Shown here: one piece after another, positions 29,151 to 31,147 of the stretch
Layout of the letters: every line of letters begins with the position of its first letter
Position numbering within the stretch: position 1 is the stretch's first letter
Virus record (IMG/VR): IMGVR_UViG_3300021961_000386
Location: 1-31,147 of that record
Direction: 5' to 3' (one strand)
Source: a virus
Length of the DNA stretch: 31,147 nucleotides
The notes under the pieces: generated by a model
Database searches by the model: none
What the model was told of the DNA's origin: nothing
Seen by the model: only the letters and a program-made list of their open reading frames with translations
Position numbers and translations under genes: made by a program

Positions 29151-29172
29151 GAGAGCAGACAAATCTGCTCTC
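29151..29172 (+). promoter_or_regulatory. Perfect 9-bp hairpin at the 5' end of the late transcript
   Basis: GAGAGCAGA (29151-29159) and TCTGCTCTC (29164-29172) around a CAAA loop, directly after the late box. No U tract follows, so it is not a typical terminator; it could protect the mRNA 5' end or act as a protein-binding site. If transcription starts near 29155, the base of the stem is lost. Confidence 0.6.
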
Positions 29173-29213
29173 TACTCATATGCGGTCAGGCTAAGGCAAT
29201 CCCGCGAGGAACA

Positions 29214-31147
29214 ATGAAAAGCGTCGTATTTACATTCGGGCGAATGAATCCCCCAACGACTGGACACCAGCTGCTTGTCAACAAGCTGGTTGCTTATGCT
29301 CATAAAATTAGCGCTGCTCCTCGCGTTTATCTTTCCCATTCGACTGGGAAGAAAGATCCCCTACAATACGATAAGAAGATTAGCTTCGCACGACAGGCGT
29401 TTGGCGCTATCGTGAAGAAGTCGAGCGCACGCAACGTAATCCAGATTCTTCAATCACTGGAGAAAGAAGGATACACACACGTTGTTATGTTTGCCGGCTC
29501 TGATCGTGTTCCTGAATTCAATAAGTTGCTCAATGCTTACAACGGCAAAGAGTATAAGTTTGACAAGATCGAAGTCAAGTCAGCTGGCGAACGCGATCCA
29601 GACGCAGATGATGTGTCTGGTATGTCAGCTTCTAAAATGCGCGCTCTAGCAACAGATAACAAAGCCGCAGAGTTTATGCGCGGCGCGCCCTCTACTCTCA
29701 AAGCACAAACAAGAAAACAAATGTTCCTTGCTGTTCGTAAGGTACTACTAGGAGAAGATGTTATGGATTATAGCCATGATGATCGTTTCATCGAGTTCGT
29801 AATTGAGAACAGCGAAGAAGATGCTATTCAGTTGCCTTCTGACGATGAAATCAAAAAGATGATCGATAAGATTGATGTTACGGATCTTGATCTTGATGAT
29901 GCAGACGCAATGATGCTTGATCTTCTTATTGGCAAAGAAGATAAAGAAGACGACGACAAAGAAGATGTAAAGGAAGCTCGTATTCTTTCTGGCGCTGCGA
30001 GACAGAAGCTTGCACAGCGTATGAAATCTATGTCTAAGCGTCTTGCTCGTCTGCGTCAGATCAAAGCAAAGCAAATGCCAGCGCAACAGCGCCTGCGCCT
30101 TCGTGCGCGCAAGGCAGCTCTTATGATTCTTCGCAAGCGCGCAACAGGCAAGAAGAATCTGGACTACAATTCACTATCTCGTTCACAACGTATTGCTGTT
30201 GATACTGCACTTGTTCAGCGTTTTGGTAATAGATTGAATAGAGCTATTGATGTTCTTTCAAAACGCATTCTTCCAAAGATTCGCAGCAAAGCACAGCAAA
30301 ATGTAGCAAAGGCCCGCGACATGAAGAAAGAAAATATAAACGAACTCTTTACCAGCAACCCACATTTGCTAGGCAAAGAAAAAGAAGGTTCAGCCAAAGA
30401 TAGAGCACAGGATAAGCTGCAAGCTGCAAAGCGCGGTATCTCTGTTGCTGATTGGGAAAAGACAAAGGCTGATGCTGCACACGACTCTCCGTTGAACATT
30501 GATGCCACAAAGCTCAATACACTTGATACAGATCCTTCTCTCAATGATCGTACAGCACCAAATCCTAAGCAAGCACATCTACACTTGAATAGAAAGCTTA
30601 TGCATTATGCTCGCGGTGTAGACGAAGCTCGTCGTGGTGCTTCAGCAGAGACTGGAGATCCTGGCGATACAAATATTATCTACCAAATGCGTAAGGCAGT
30701 TCTTGCTCGTGGCAATCACGATGTTGCATTTGCTGATGGAAGCAAGCACAAGATTTCTGTCAACGATGCTAACAAACTAATCGACAAGTTCAATTCGATT
30801 CGTATGCCAAAAGAAAAGCAGCTATTTACAATCGCTGCTGGTAAGTCATTGAAGGCATTCCGAGAAGTTCTCCTTCATGGTGCACCAAAAGAAGTTGGTA
30901 AGAAAGTATCACTTGGTGGTCGTTCGTTCAAAGAATTCTATATGGGCGTTGGTCGCACTCGCACAATCGCGCCATATCCTCAAGATTCAGATGAGCCGCC
31001 TGGAACTCGTCGTATTGCTGAAGCATCTGTTGGCGGCGTAGATAAAGACGCTAACGACGATCCTAATAAGCCGCGCAAAACTAATGCGAAGCTAGACCTA
31101 CTACTTCGTCTTGGCTTGGCTGACGGTGAAGAACTACAGAAGTATCG
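29214..31147 (+). CDS. Cytidylyltransferase-like domain fused to a long head-protein-like region, 3' end outside window
   Basis: Open for 644 codons to the end of the window with no stop, so it is partial. Residues 1-180 form a nucleotidyltransferase of the cytidylyltransferase/NMN adenylyltransferase type: TFGRMNPPTTGH (7-18) is the GxxxPxxxGH motif and GMSASKMR (136-143) is the ISSTxxR-like motif. Then come a very acidic stretch (about 196-255), a very basic helical stretch (about 258-315) and a long mixed region with internal I-x-E sites (NINELF near 378, IAEAS near 602) like those cut by the T4 prohead protease. The acidic-basic halves resemble core or DNA-condensing proteins. GAGG (29204-29208 region) precedes ATG 29214, under a TATAAATA box. 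NAD salvage, nucleic-acid end activation or a purely structural role are all possible. Confidence 0.85.
   Translation, partial: MKSVVFTFGRMNPPTTGHQLLVNKLVAYAHKISAAPRVYLSHSTGKKDPLQYDKKISFARQAFGAIVKKSSARNVIQILQSLEKEGYTHVVMFAGSDRVPEFNKLLNAYNGKEYKFDKIEVKSAGERDPDADDVSGMSASKMRALATDNKAAEFMRGAPSTLKAQTRKQMFLAVRKVLLGEDVMDYSHDDRFIEFVIENSEEDAIQLPSDDEIKKMIDKIDVTDLDLDDADAMMLDLLIGKEDKEDDDKEDVKEARILSGAARQKLAQRMKSMSKRLARLRQIKAKQMPAQQRLRLRARKAALMILRKRATGKKNLDYNSLSRSQRIAVDTALVQRFGNRLNRAIDVLSKRILPKIRSKAQQNVAKARDMKKENINELFTSNPHLLGKEKEGSAKDRAQDKLQAAKRGISVADWEKTKADAAHDSPLNIDATKLNTLDTDPSLNDRTAPNPKQAHLHLNRKLMHYARGVDEARRGASAETGDPGDTNIIYQMRKAVLARGNHDVAFADGSKHKISVNDANKLIDKFNSIRMPKEKQLFTIAAGKSLKAFREVLLHGAPKEVGKKVSLGGRSFKEFYMGVGRTRTIAPYPQDSDEPPGTRRIAEASVGGVDKDANDDPNKPRKTNAKLDLLLRLGLADGEELQKY

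Noticed and set aside
1-31147. CRISPR arrays, insertion sequences, integrase or attachment sites
   Set aside because: No regularly spaced repeats, no transposase or integrase motifs and no direct repeat next to the tRNA were seen; the window reads as a lytic phage genome.

Overview
The window is one strand of a T4-like myovirus genome. Every gene I can support is on the + strand, genes are tightly packed with many ATGA, GTGA and TAATG overlaps, and the order sliding clamp (45), clamp loader (44, 62), RegA, DNA polymerase (43), UvsX, gp41 helicase is the classic T4 replication backbone. The accessory set (CobS-type AAA ATPase with a von Willebrand factor A partner, Hsp20, peptide deformylase, ribosomal protein bS21, GH19 endolysin, RlpA-like lipoprotein) resembles T4-like phages of marine and soil bacteria (cyanophages, pelagiphages, rhizobial phages) more than T4 itself. 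The host cannot be named from the sequence; a Gram-negative, perhaps alphaproteobacterial, host is an inference.

Layout. 1-2329: peptide deformylase (5' end outside the window), a C5-cytosine methyltransferase and a CmoA-like methyltransferase. 2330-3615: strong hairpin, sigma70-type promoter and four small unknown genes. 3672-7456: a 770-residue HExxH/VWA protein, a 51-residue protein and a CobS/MoxR-type ATPase. 7489-9180: HTH protein, bS21, GT-A-type glycosyltransferase and a small FlbD-like protein. 9227-13659: clamp, clamp loader and RegA, interrupted by a nuclease + DNA methyltransferase pair that looks like a restriction-modification module. 13746-16886: Hsp20, tiny ORFs, then a lysis block (GH19 endolysin, alpha/beta hydrolase, holin-like protein) and a small beta-rich protein. 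16904-24712: DNA polymerase, an asparagine-synthetase-like PP-loop protein, small conserved phage proteins, a membrane protein, UvsX and gp41. 24789-25994: HExxH protein, glutaredoxin, a CAT-anticodon tRNA and an RlpA-like lipoprotein. 26069-31147: late-type block with a HAD phosphatase, a possible nuclease, a ligase-like nucleotidyltransferase, a tiny membrane protein and a long cytidylyltransferase-like fusion open at the window end.

Regulation can be read from the sequence. Ten promoters have TTGACA (one TTGACC) exactly 17 nt from a TATNAT-like -10 box, and in five of them the TGA stop codon of the upstream gene lies inside the -35 hexamer. T4-type late boxes (TATAAATA or CTAAATA) stand before the endolysin, the HExxH gene, RlpA, the HAD gene and the final fusion gene. 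The Hsp20 leader can fold to hide its whole Shine-Dalgarno sequence, a candidate RNA thermometer. The polymerase start codon lies in a 9-bp hairpin with no Shine-Dalgarno sequence, just where a TTGACA promoter would start a leaderless mRNA.

The most interesting candidate system is the late block at 26069-31147. Two of its enzymes begin with short leaders ending in I-x-E that resemble the capsid-targeting leader of T4 internal head proteins. Their domains (phosphatase, nuclease-like, ligase-like, nucleotidyltransferase) suggest a nucleic-acid processing kit packaged in the head. A second theme is control of translation: deformylase, bS21, CmoA-like enzyme and tRNA.
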